DNA of 38,741 bases from Clostridia bacterium (GTDB lineage Bacteria > Bacillota > Clostridia > Oscillospirales > Acutalibacteraceae). The first letter of the stretch is position 1, and every line of letters starts with the position of its first letter. Positions 31,978 through 38,741 of this stretch are shown in pieces. The position numbers and the translations under genes are program-made. Under the pieces are notes generated by a model that was not told the DNA's origin, did no database searches, and saw only the letters and a list, made by a program, of their open reading frames with translations. The stretch lies in the NCBI GenBank assembly GCA_024404115.1, contig JAKSQM010000015.1, forward strand, positions 1 to 38,741, in the 5' to 3' direction.

Positions 31978-32307
31978 ATGGCAACTTCAAAAGAGTTTCA
32001 CGATTATGTGCTTGAGAATTTAAAATTCGCAGGTAATGTTACAACAAGACCTATGATGGGTGAATACCTTGTTTATTATAACGGCAGGCTTGTTGGCAAT
32101 ATTTGCGATAACTGCCTGCTTTTGAAGCAGACGGAGGCTTCTCTCAGGCTTCTTGACGGTGCGGAGCTTGCATATCCCTATGAAGGCTCAAAAACTCTTA
32201 TGATTGTTGTTGAGGATGTTGAAAATCATGAATTGCTGTCAGAGCTTTTCAATGAAATGTATTTTCAACTTCCAGAACCTAAAAAGAAAAATAAATCAAA
32301 AATCTGA
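31978..32307 (+). CDS. TfoX N-terminal domain protein
   Basis: This 109-residue protein matches the TfoX-N domain: FHDYVLENLKFAGNVTTRPM and MGEYLVYYNGRLVGNICDNC, with LLLKQTEAS later. In gamma-proteobacteria TfoX drives competence genes; here only the N-terminal domain is present, and such single-domain proteins in Firmicutes have no proven role. The ATG at 31978 has a weak site (GGTG). It ends in a lysine-rich tail KKKNKSK. A weak hairpin GCTTTTT/AAAAAGC follows the stop. Confidence 0.8.
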   Translation: MATSKEFHDYVLENLKFAGNVTTRPMMGEYLVYYNGRLVGNICDNCLLLKQTEASLRLLDGAELAYPYEGSKTLMIVVEDVENHELLSELFNEMYFQLPEPKKKNKSKI

Positions 32308-32368
32308 CGCTTTTTCAATTAAAAAGCATCTCAAAGTTGATGTAATGTAATGGATTTATCAGTAAAAG

Positions 32369-32397
32369 TTGACAAATAGTTAATAAAATGTTACAAT
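32369..32397 (+). promoter_or_regulatory. Promoter of the NlpC/P60-Ig gene
   Basis: TTGACA (32369-32374), exactly 17 bases, TACAAT (32392-32397), 28 bases before the start codon. Confidence 0.75.
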
Positions 32398-32425
32398 TGG
32401 TTACAAATTTTACAGGAGAGTAATT

Positions 32426-33730
32426 ATGAAAAAGGTCTCAAAGAAAATCTTAGCATTAGTTTTATCATTGATAATTGCAATTTCGATTGTTCCCTTATCA
32501 GGTTTAAATATTGCGGCAGATGCCGCCACAGGCGATGATGTTGTTGCTTACGCAAGGCTCTATTTAGGTTATCCCTATGTTTCAGGCGCAAGAGGACCAA
32601 GTGCTTTTGACTGCTCAGGCTTTGTTTACTACATCTTTTCACATTTTGGAATTTATATTCCCAACAGCACATCTGAAATCTGGAACAATATGAGCAAATA
32701 CGGAACAGTTATCGGTAACGGTACAACCGCAAACGCTCAGGCAGGCGACCTTATTGTATGGTACAATCACGTTTCAATTTATACAAGCAACGGCGGCTGC
32801 ATTGAGGCTCTTAATCCAAGAACAGGCGTAACAGAGTATCTCCCCGTTAACAGCCACACAAACGGTATGAACTATTATGTTCTCAGAGTAAGCGGACTTG
32901 AAAACGCAAAGGTTGAGCCGCAGGCACCTGTTATCAGCGTTAACAAAACAAAGGCTTCCACAGGCGAGCTTATTACAGTTACATGGGATGATGTTTTCGG
33001 CGCAGAGTCATACAGAGTTAATGTTAAGTCAGGCATCCTTACATTTGTAAATTCAGAAACAGAGGATTGCTTCAAGACATTTGCACTTCCTGCAAGCGGT
33101 GATTACACAGTTACAGTTTATGCAAAGAATTCTTTTGGCGAGGCTGAAAGTAATCAGGTAGCGCTTACAATCACTTCAAGCATTTTCACACACACACATA
33201 AGTATTCCTCAAAGGTTACAACAGCCGCAACCTGCGAGAGCGCAGGCGTTAAAACATTCACCTGCTCTTGTGGAGACAGCTATACAGAGCCAATCCCAGC
33301 AACAGGTCATTCATATGGCGAATGGATAAACACAAAGCTTCCCACAGCTAATGCAGAGGGAACAAAACAGCGCACCTGCAAAAATTGCCAGAAAACTGAA
33401 ACACAGTCAGTTCCAAAGCTTGCAGCAGACGCAGTTGTTCTTGATAAATTATCAATTTCACTTAAAGCAGGCGAAACAGCTCAGCTCACTGCAAACAAGA
33501 GCGTATCATGGTATAGCTCAGACACAAAGGTTGCAACAGTTGACAGCAACGGTAAGGTTACCGCAGTTGGCGCAGGTAAAGCAACAATTACCGCAGTTTC
33601 AGGCAACTCAACAGCTACATGCTCAGTTACAGTTACTGCAACGTTCTCATTCTCACTGGATTGGGTTAAGGATGTGTTCGATGTAATTATGCAGGGTCTT
33701 TCATTTATCTTGGGACTCTTCGGTATCTAA
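32426..33730 (+). CDS. Secreted NlpC/P60 protein with FN3-like and Ig-like domains
   Basis: This 434-residue cell-wall protein has a signal peptide (about 1-34, cleavage after ADA). The NlpC/P60 domain (about 36-155) carries Cys63 in FDCSGFV and His115 in NHVSIYT, with GCIEALNPRTG following as the third site; it should cleave gamma-D-glutamyl bonds of peptidoglycan. An FN3-like domain (about 165-250), a cysteine-rich stretch with HTH...TCESAG...TCSCG and TCKNCQKT (about 255-330), and a Big_2 Ig-like domain (about 338-402) with TKVATVDSNGKVTAVGAGKA follow. The last 27 residues are hydrophobic (FSLDWVKDVFDVIMQGLSF onwards), which is unusual without a basic tail. It has its own promoter and terminator. 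Confidence 0.9.
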   Translation: MKKVSKKILALVLSLIIAISIVPLSGLNIAADAATGDDVVAYARLYLGYPYVSGARGPSAFDCSGFVYYIFSHFGIYIPNSTSEIWNNMSKYGTVIGNGTTANAQAGDLIVWYNHVSIYTSNGGCIEALNPRTGVTEYLPVNSHTNGMNYYVLRVSGLENAKVEPQAPVISVNKTKASTGELITVTWDDVFGAESYRVNVKSGILTFVNSETEDCFKTFALPASGDYTVTVYAKNSFGEAESNQVALTITSSIFTHTHKYSSKVTTAATCESAGVKTFTCSCGDSYTEPIPATGHSYGEWINTKLPTANAEGTKQRTCKNCQKTETQSVPKLAADAVVLDKLSISLKAGETAQLTANKSVSWYSSDTKVATVDSNGKVTAVGAGKATITAVSGNSTATCSVTVTATFSFSLDWVKDVFDVIMQGLSFILGLFGI

Positions 33731-33736
33731 AAAAAT

Positions 33737-33778
33737 AAGGTATGGTTACTTTAACGGCAACCATACCTTTTCTTTTAT
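33737..33778. terminator. Bidirectional intrinsic terminator
   Basis: AAGGTATGGTT (33737-33747) pairs perfectly with AACCATACCTT (33759-33769), with T-rich tails on both strands. It serves both the NlpC/P60 gene and the convergent YgjV-like gene, whose stop lies within the right tail. Confidence 0.88.
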
Positions 33779-34329
33779 TCTTTTGTTGATTGTGCGGAGC
33801 TTTGTTTTTCGCTTTTGCGGATTCTGAAAAGAAATACGAAAATTGAAATCAACGCAAATGTTTCGTTGCAAAGCCCTGCCCATGAATGGTTTATTGCGTT
33901 ATATGTCAGCCACGAACAGCAAACGGGAATTGTCAGAAGCTTCAGCTTTTTTGTGTCTTTCTGCCAGTTGGCAACGGTGGCAAAAATCGTGCCGATACAG
34001 GGAAGTATGCTCCATATGCCGTCCCATGTAAAAATAACAAGAATCATAGAAACTAAAAGAAATGCAATGGGTATCAAATTTGATTGTGCCCATTTTTTGT
34101 TTCTAAAGCTGAAAACGAAGCTTCTTATTACATTCACAAAGTTCATTGCAACTGGCGTCATTAACCCTAATACCGCAAAATGACAGCACCAGAGGGCGGA
34201 GGTCAGCACCATAAGAAGCAAAATCGTTTTGTGTTTTTTAAATTGATACATCAGCATAACAACAAAAATTGCAGAGAATCCAAAGATGTTTGCAAAAATC
34301 TGTTGATGCGAAGTGATAAAATCAAGCAT
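33775..34329 (-). CDS. YgjV-like inner membrane protein
   Basis: This 184-residue protein has about 6 membrane segments. The layout matches the YgjV family (for example the first part NIFGFSAIFVVMLMYQFKKH, then a hydrophobic hairpin with WCCHFAVLGLMTPVAMN and FVNVIRSFVFSF). Function unknown in the family. The start is the ATG at 34329, which has TTGGAGA 7 bases before it; an in-frame ATG at 34449 lies upstream and overlaps the next promoter region. The protein ends in a charged tail. Confidence 0.75.
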   Translation of the reverse strand: MLDFITSHQQIFANIFGFSAIFVVMLMYQFKKHKTILLLMVLTSALWCCHFAVLGLMTPVAMNFVNVIRSFVFSFRNKKWAQSNLIPIAFLLVSMILVIFTWDGIWSILPCIGTIFATVANWQKDTKKLKLLTIPVCCSWLTYNAINHSWAGLCNETFALISIFVFLFRIRKSEKQSSAQSTKE

Positions 34330-34442
34330 AATTTTCTCCAATATTTTAAAAGTCTTTGACGATTTTATCATAGTGAAAAGCAAAAAACAAGCAAAATAAC
34401 CACATAAAAAATAAATTTTTGCCGAAACAATACAAAAAACTA

Positions 34443-34471
34443 ATGACATTTTTATTTTTTTGTGTTATATT
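34443..34471 (+). promoter_or_regulatory. Promoter of the SPFH-TPM operon
   Basis: ATGACA (34443-34448), exactly 17 bases, TATATT (34466-34471), each 5 of 6 to consensus. Within the 225-base gap from 34330 to 34554 nothing else was found. Confidence 0.55.
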
Positions 34472-34554
34472 TATATTATCGTAGGGTAGTGGAATTAAAT
34501 AAAGATTACAGCCTGCCCACGAAAGCTTTTTGAATTCTGAAAGGAGTTTTAATT

Positions 34555-35943
34555 ATGGGACTTATTCAAGCAGGCCTCGGCGCATTAAACGGAGTATTGG
34601 CTGATCAGTGGAAAGAATTTTTCTATTGCGATTCACTTTCATCAGACACACTTGTTGTTAAAGGACAGAAGCGTACTGGCCCTCGTTCATCAAATACCAA
34701 AGGCAACGATAATATTATTTCAAACGGCTCAGCAATCGCTGTTGCAGACGGTCAGTGCATGCTCATCGTTGAGCAGGGCAAGATTGTTGAAGTTTGCGCA
34801 GAATCAGGCGAATTCATCTGGGATTCATCAACAGAACCCAGCATTTTCACAGGTTCATTAGGCGAAGGCATCAAAAACACATTCAAGCTTATCGGTAAGC
34901 GTTTCACATTTGGCGGAGATACAGGCAAAGATCAGCGTGTTTATTATGTAAACACAAAAGAGATTTTTGATAACAAATTCGGTACTCCCAACCCCTTCAT
35001 GTTTGACGTTGTAAATAAGCAGGTTGGTTTTAGAAGAACTGTTCAGGTAAGATGTAACGGTACATACACCTACAAAATCACTGACCCACTTCTTTTCTAC
35101 ACAAATGTTGCAGGCAATGTAACAGAAAAATTTGAAAGAGATTCAATCGACAGCACTCTTAAAACAGAGTTTATCGATTCACTTCAGCCTGCATTTGCAG
35201 AGCTTACAGAAATGGAACTTCGTCCCGCTCAGATCCCCGGTCATACAAGAGAGCTCAAAGACGCTGTAAACAACACCCTTGCTAAAACATGGGCAGAGCG
35301 CAGAGGTATCACAGTTGCTTCAATCGCTCTTAACCCCATCACCCTCACAGAAGAGGATATGAAGAAAATCAATCAGCTTGAGGATGCAGCTTCTCTTGGC
35401 AGCAGTCCTTTCATGATGGCTGGCCGTATGACAGATTCTACAGCAACAGCTATGGAAAATGCAGCGAGCAACACTGGCGGTGCAATGACAGGCTTCATGG
35501 GCATGGGCATGGCTACAGGCGGCGGTGCTGGCGGATTCGGTGCAGCTCAGGGCTTCTATAACATGGGCGTTCAGCAGCAGGCTGCAGCAGCAAACTCATG
35601 GCAGTGCGCTTGCGGTGCAACAGTATCAGGCAATTTCTGCCCCCAGTGCGGTGCAAAGAAACCTGAACCTGTTCAGGCTGGCGGATGGAAATGCGCTTGC
35701 GGTGCAACAGCAACAGGCAACTTCTGCCCTCAGTGCGGCGCAAAGAAACCTGTTGACGATAGCTGGACCTGCACTTGCGGAACAGCAAACACAGGCAAGT
35801 TCTGCCAGAATTGCGGAGCAAAAAAGCCTGAAGCAACAGCTTATAAGTGCAATAAGTGCGGCTGGGAACCCGAAGATCCCGCAAATCCTCCCAAATTCTG
35901 CCCTGAATGTGGCGACGTTTTTGACGATAAGGATGTAAAATAA
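34555..35943 (+). CDS. SPFH-domain protein with C-terminal zinc ribbons (YdjI-like)
   Basis: This 462-residue protein has an SPFH-type core (about 25-290, including the IVEVCAESGEFIWDSS strand pair and RRGITVASIALNPITLTEED), a Gly/Met-rich linker (about 305-345), and four zinc ribbons in a row (about 350-455): three near-identical units of the CACGA...FCPQCGAKKP type and a last KCNKCGW...FCPECGD. It is related to the virion-core-like YdjI of Bacillus, which works with PspA-type membrane stress proteins. It probably oligomerises on the inner face of the membrane. An AAAGGAG site precedes the ATG. It is the first gene of a three-gene operon. Confidence 0.85.
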   Translation: MGLIQAGLGALNGVLADQWKEFFYCDSLSSDTLVVKGQKRTGPRSSNTKGNDNIISNGSAIAVADGQCMLIVEQGKIVEVCAESGEFIWDSSTEPSIFTGSLGEGIKNTFKLIGKRFTFGGDTGKDQRVYYVNTKEIFDNKFGTPNPFMFDVVNKQVGFRRTVQVRCNGTYTYKITDPLLFYTNVAGNVTEKFERDSIDSTLKTEFIDSLQPAFAELTEMELRPAQIPGHTRELKDAVNNTLAKTWAERRGITVASIALNPITLTEEDMKKINQLEDAASLGSSPFMMAGRMTDSTATAMENAASNTGGAMTGFMGMGMATGGGAGGFGAAQGFYNMGVQQQAAAANSWQCACGATVSGNFCPQCGAKKPEPVQAGGWKCACGATATGNFCPQCGAKKPVDDSWTCTCGTANTGKFCQNCGAKKPEATAYKCNKCGWEPEDPANPPKFCPECGDVFDDKDVK

Positions 35944-36018
35944 TTTCTAACGGCAAATTTATGGGAGCAGGGCTCTGCTCTGTTCCCTTTTCATTTATGA
36001 CAGACAGAGGTGATTTGA

Positions 36019-37119
36019 TTGCCGGATTTAATAGAATTCAAATGCCCCCATTGTGGCGGTAAGCTTGAGTTTGACGCTTCAACACAAAAAATGAAATGCC
36101 CCTATTGCGATTCAGAGCTTGATGTTGAGGCACTTCAGAAAAACGAAGAACAGCTTAACCAATCTGCTCAGGACGATAATATGGTATGGGAAGAAACAGC
36201 AGGCGGTCAGTGGGCAGAGGGCGAAACAGACGGAATGAAAGTTTATACCTGTAAATCCTGCGGCGGTGAAATCGTTGCAGATGAAACAACAGGTGCTTCA
36301 TCCTGCCCTTATTGCGGAAATCCCGTTGTTATGACAGCTAACTTCTCTGGCGCACTTAAACCAGATTATGTTATTCCCTTTAAAGTAACAAAAGAGCAGG
36401 CAAAGGATGCCCTTAAACAGCATTATGAGGGCAAAAAATTCCTGCCTAAGATTTTTAAATCAGAGAATCATCTTGATGAAATCAAAGGCGTTTATGTTCC
36501 TTTCTGGCTTTTTGATGCTGTGGCAGATGCCAGCGTCAGCTATGATATGGAAACATCAAGAGCATGGTCAGACAGCAGTTTTAATTACACAGAAACTTCT
36601 CATTACGCAGGCTTCAGACAGGGCACTGTTGAATTTAACAATGTTCCTGTTGACGGTTCAAGCAAAATGCCCGATGATATGATGGAATCAATTGAACCCT
36701 TTGATTTTTCAGAGGCAGTTCCTTTTAAAACCGCATATCTTTCAGGCTTCCTTGCAGATAAATATGATGTTGACGATGTTGAGAGCCTTGAAAGGGCAAA
36801 CAGCAGAATCAAAAACAGCACTGTTGATGTTTTCAGGTCAACTATTGAGGGCTTCGGCAAAATCAATGTTAGAGACAGCAGTGTTTCTCTTTCAGATTCT
36901 AAGGCAAAATATGCCCTTTATCCCGTTTGGCTTCTCACCACAACATTTGAAAATAAACAGCATCTTTTTGCAGTGAACGGTCAGACTGGCAAAATCGTTG
37001 GCGACCTGCCAATTGATAAAAAGCTTGTGAGAAAATACAAGTGGATTTATGGTCTTGCAATCGGTGCGGCAAGCTATGCAGCTCTGCTTATTTTAGGGTA
37101 TTTAGGAGGGCTGTTATGA
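36019..37119 (+). CDS. Zinc-ribbon membrane protein (YdjG-like)
   Basis: This 366-residue protein starts with TTG at 36019, with GAGGTG 6 bases upstream. Two zinc ribbons open it: KCPHCGGKL...KCPYCDSEL (about 8-36) and YTCKSCGGEI...SCPYCGNPV (about 75-103). A large soluble domain (about 110-330) follows, and one membrane segment (about 343-361) ends it. This pattern matches YdjG of Bacillus. It may anchor the SPFH protein to the membrane or sense metals or stress; this is inferred from the partner genes. Its stop overlaps the start of the TPM gene. Confidence 0.82.
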   Translation: MPDLIEFKCPHCGGKLEFDASTQKMKCPYCDSELDVEALQKNEEQLNQSAQDDNMVWEETAGGQWAEGETDGMKVYTCKSCGGEIVADETTGASSCPYCGNPVVMTANFSGALKPDYVIPFKVTKEQAKDALKQHYEGKKFLPKIFKSENHLDEIKGVYVPFWLFDAVADASVSYDMETSRAWSDSSFNYTETSHYAGFRQGTVEFNNVPVDGSSKMPDDMMESIEPFDFSEAVPFKTAYLSGFLADKYDVDDVESLERANSRIKNSTVDVFRSTIEGFGKINVRDSSVSLSDSKAKYALYPVWLLTTTFENKQHLFAVNGQTGKIVGDLPIDKKLVRKYKWIYGLAIGAASYAALLILGYLGGLL

Positions 37120-37904
37120 TGAAACGAATTTTAAGCATTTTAGCAGTTGCCTTTATTATTGTTGCAAATATGGCAGTTTTTGCTTTTGCGGCAGATACAG
37201 AGGGCTTCAAAGCCAACCACCCTGCAAGAGTTGTTGACGAAGCAAATATAATCCCCGATGGTGAGGAAAAAGAAATCCAGACTCTTCTTGACCAGATAAG
37301 CGAAAAAAGAAAGATGGATGTTATTGTTCTCACTGTTGAGGACATTGGCGAAACACCGCCCGTTGTGTATTCAGGCGATTATTTTGAACAGCACGGCTAT
37401 GGCTATGGCGAAAACCGAGACGGTATCATTCTTTTTATCGCAATGAATTCAAGAGATATTTTTGTAAACTCCACAGGTAAGGGCGAAAAGATTATCACAG
37501 AAGAAGAAGGAAATCTTCTTATTGATACTTTTTATGATGATTTAGTTGCAGGTAATTATGCTTCTGCGTGCAAAACCTTTGCAACTGAAACAGACTCACT
37601 TATTAAATCATTTAATTTAAGAGCAGTTTTTCTTGCTCCAATTTCAATGATCGTAGGACTTATCGGTTCTTTAGGTAAGGTCAGCGGACTTAAATCTAAG
37701 CACGAAACCGTCAGATTTAAGCCGAAAGCATCAAACTATCAGGTTGAGGGAAGCCTTAACCTTATTACAAAAACTGATGACTTCCTTTATAACAATATTT
37801 CAAGAGCGCCGATTGTTATTGAATCAAGAGGCTCAAGCTCTGGCGGAGCGTCTTATACATCATCAAGCGGCACACACTTCAGCGGTGTAGGCAGAAAATT
37901 CTAA
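37116..37904 (+). CDS. TPM-domain membrane protein (YdjH-like)
   Basis: This 262-residue protein has a signal peptide (about 1-25, cleavage after FAFA). The TPM domain (about 37-165) has VVDEANIIPDGEEKEIQTLL, VIVLTVEDIGE, and DGIILFIAMNSRDIFVNSTG; it is the extracytoplasmic domain of the YgcG/MOLO-1 type. A membrane segment (about 169-190) and a glycine/serine-rich tail SSGGASYTSSSGTHFSGVGR end it, which is usual in TPM proteins. AGGAGGG lies just before the ATG (37116 or 37119), overlapping the upstream stop codon. Together with the two genes before it, it forms a YdjI-YdjG-YdjH-like set. Confidence 0.88.
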   Translation: MMKRILSILAVAFIIVANMAVFAFAADTEGFKANHPARVVDEANIIPDGEEKEIQTLLDQISEKRKMDVIVLTVEDIGETPPVVYSGDYFEQHGYGYGENRDGIILFIAMNSRDIFVNSTGKGEKIITEEEGNLLIDTFYDDLVAGNYASACKTFATETDSLIKSFNLRAVFLAPISMIVGLIGSLGKVSGLKSKHETVRFKPKASNYQVEGSLNLITKTDDFLYNNISRAPIVIESRGSSSGGASYTSSSGTHFSGVGRKF

Positions 37905-37909
37905 AAAAC

Positions 37910-37950
37910 AAAGAATGGATTCTGAGTAAAATCAAAATCCATTCTTTTTA
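37910..37950. terminator. Bidirectional intrinsic terminator
   Basis: AAAGAATGGATT (37910-37921) pairs perfectly with AATCCATTCTTT (37936-37947), with T-runs on both strands. It ends both the SPFH-TPM operon and the convergent M23 gene. Confidence 0.9.
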
Positions 37951-37951
37951 T

Positions 37952-38641
37952 TTATAACAGGTTTAAAACAGAGAGGGGATTCACAACCTCACCGCCAACG
38001 GATGTTTCAATGTGGATGTGTCCCTCAAGGGCAGATTCAATAGGCAGTGCGCCTGCGTTGCCCAAAACTGCGCCTTTCTTTAATTTATCACCCTTTTTAA
38101 TTTTAAGGTTGTCTGCAAGACCGCAATATTTAACATAAAGCTCCCCCGGGCAAAGAACGGTAACAGTAACGCCCCACATCTCGTCTTTATCCACATTCAC
38201 AACAGTGCAATTCTGAATGGCAAAAACGCTCTCGCCCTCGCCTGCTGTGAAGTCTGTGCCGTTGTGGATTCGCCAGTCGCCCATCGTTTCACTTTTCACC
38301 ATTTCGCCCTCGCTGAAATCTTTAATAACCTTGCCTGCGGAGGGGGCGGCAAAATTGCCAGTGTAAGGCTTTTCGCTTTCTGCAACGGTTGTGGCGGTGG
38401 TGGTTGTGGTGGTAGGCTTAGGGATGCCCGTGGCAGGCACATTGGCAGCTTCATTGTTTTCGCTTATTGTTTTAAGTGTGCGTGTTGTAAGTGCCTGCGA
38501 GGAAATGCTGCTGTTTTGCAGCGGATTTTTAGGCACAGAAAGGTTGTAAACAACTGCGCTTATGCCAACTATGGCTATAAGACAGCCTGTAAGTATGGCA
38601 CGGTAGAGTTTTTTAGAACCGTAGAAGTTTTTCTCTTTCAT
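37952..38641 (-). CDS. M23 (LytM) endopeptidase, SpoIIQ-like
   Basis: This 229-residue membrane-anchored protein has a short basic N-terminus, one membrane helix (about 13-33), a linker with a poly-threonine run (about 77-86), and a LytM domain (about 96-225). Zinc ligands are intact: His126 and Asp130 in IHNGTDF, and His208/His210 in EGHIHIE, so peptidase activity is likely, unlike the degenerate Bacillus SpoIIQ. The single-helix plus LytM layout matches SpoIIQ of clostridia, where it spans the forespore and pairs with SpoIIIAH. A simple wall hydrolase is the alternative. AGAGGTG precedes the ATG. Confidence 0.82.
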   Translation of the reverse strand: MKEKNFYGSKKLYRAILTGCLIAIVGISAVVYNLSVPKNPLQNSSISSQALTTRTLKTISENNEAANVPATGIPKPTTTTTTATTVAESEKPYTGNFAAPSAGKVIKDFSEGEMVKSETMGDWRIHNGTDFTAGEGESVFAIQNCTVVNVDKDEMWGVTVTVLCPGELYVKYCGLADNLKIKKGDKLKKGAVLGNAGALPIESALEGHIHIETSVGGEVVNPLSVLNLL

Positions 38642-38708
38642 ATAATAAACACCTCTGATTTTTAATTATCAATTATATTGTTGCCATACAGAATAATTTT
38701 ATACAAAG

Positions 38709-38741
38709 AAAAAGCAGTCGGCGGGTAACCGACTGCTTCTT
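38709..38741 (-). terminator. Minus-strand terminator of a gene beyond the right edge
   Basis: AAGCAGTCGG (38712-38721) pairs perfectly with CCGACTGCTT (38729-38738). Read on the minus strand it is followed by TTTCTTTG, so it probably ends a leftward gene outside the window; a rightward tail is cut off by the window edge. Confidence 0.7.

Noticed and set aside
31978-32307. Competence regulator TfoX/Sxy
   Set aside because: Only the N-terminal domain is present and no competence genes are near; the role in proteobacteria should not be transferred.
1-38741. Prophage, insertion sequence or integrative element
   Set aside because: No transposase, integrase, phage structural or conjugation gene was found, and gene order is dominated by core genes.

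Overview
The window looks like chromosome from a low-to-mid GC Gram-positive anaerobe of the class Clostridia, most likely an Oscillospiraceae/Ruminococcaceae-type gut bacterium. The evidence is the Firmicutes-style housekeeping operons (rimP-nusA-rnpM-ylxQ-infB-rbfA-nrnA, ylxM-ffh, rpsP-khpA-rimM-trmD), strong AGGAGG ribosome-binding sites, TTGACA/TATAAT promoters, intrinsic terminators, a SpoIIQ-like M23 protein and NlpC/P60-Ig surface proteins. This placement is inferred from gene content; no database was searched. There is no sign of a prophage, insertion sequence or CRISPR array.

Layout. 1-177: the 5' part of a 5S rRNA gene on the minus strand with its own promoter. 178-4184: a flavin-reductase-like protein, a DUF11 repeat protein, a fluoride riboswitch controlling a cation/proton antiporter, an ABM-type monooxygenase, and a methylthioadenosine/SAH nucleosidase. 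4204-5732: two membrane proteins in the same run as the nucleosidase. 5733-6107: two copies of a structured repeat, each ending in an intrinsic terminator, in front of a small XRE regulator; this is the least explained DNA in the window. 6341-12369: the rimP-to-nrnA operon for ribosome maturation, transcription elongation and translation initiation. 12422-18499: a PHP-domain phosphoesterase, adjacent gltX and glnS, an unknown membrane protein and a HAD phosphatase. 18637-22768: a secreted cysteine-hydrolase-like protein divergent from an XRE regulator, the two-subunit aconitase X pair and an unknown membrane protein.

23014-27491: the SRP operon (ylxM-ffh), with an apparent ACG start on ylxM, then rpsP-khpA, a patatin-like protein, rimM and trmD. 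27688-31660: HPr, UvrC, RsmD, CoaD and a coiled-coil protein. 31726-32307: tRNA-Gly(CCC) and a TfoX-N protein. 32426-34329: a secreted NlpC/P60-Ig protein convergent with a YgjV-like membrane protein. 34555-37904: a three-gene operon (SPFH/zinc-ribbon, zinc-ribbon/TM, TPM domain) that resembles Bacillus ydjI-ydjG-ydjH. 37952-38641: an M23 endopeptidase, followed by a terminator belonging to a gene beyond the right edge.

Most of the window is core information processing: ribosome assembly (RimP, RbfA, RimM, S16, RsmD), tRNA charging and modification (GltX, GlnS, TrmD), secretion (Ffh) and DNA repair (UvrC). The accessory interest lies in RNA-level control (the fluoride switch, the tandem structured repeats and the hairpin leaders) and in small clusters of unclear role (nucleosidase plus two membrane proteins, aconitase X, SPFH-TPM).
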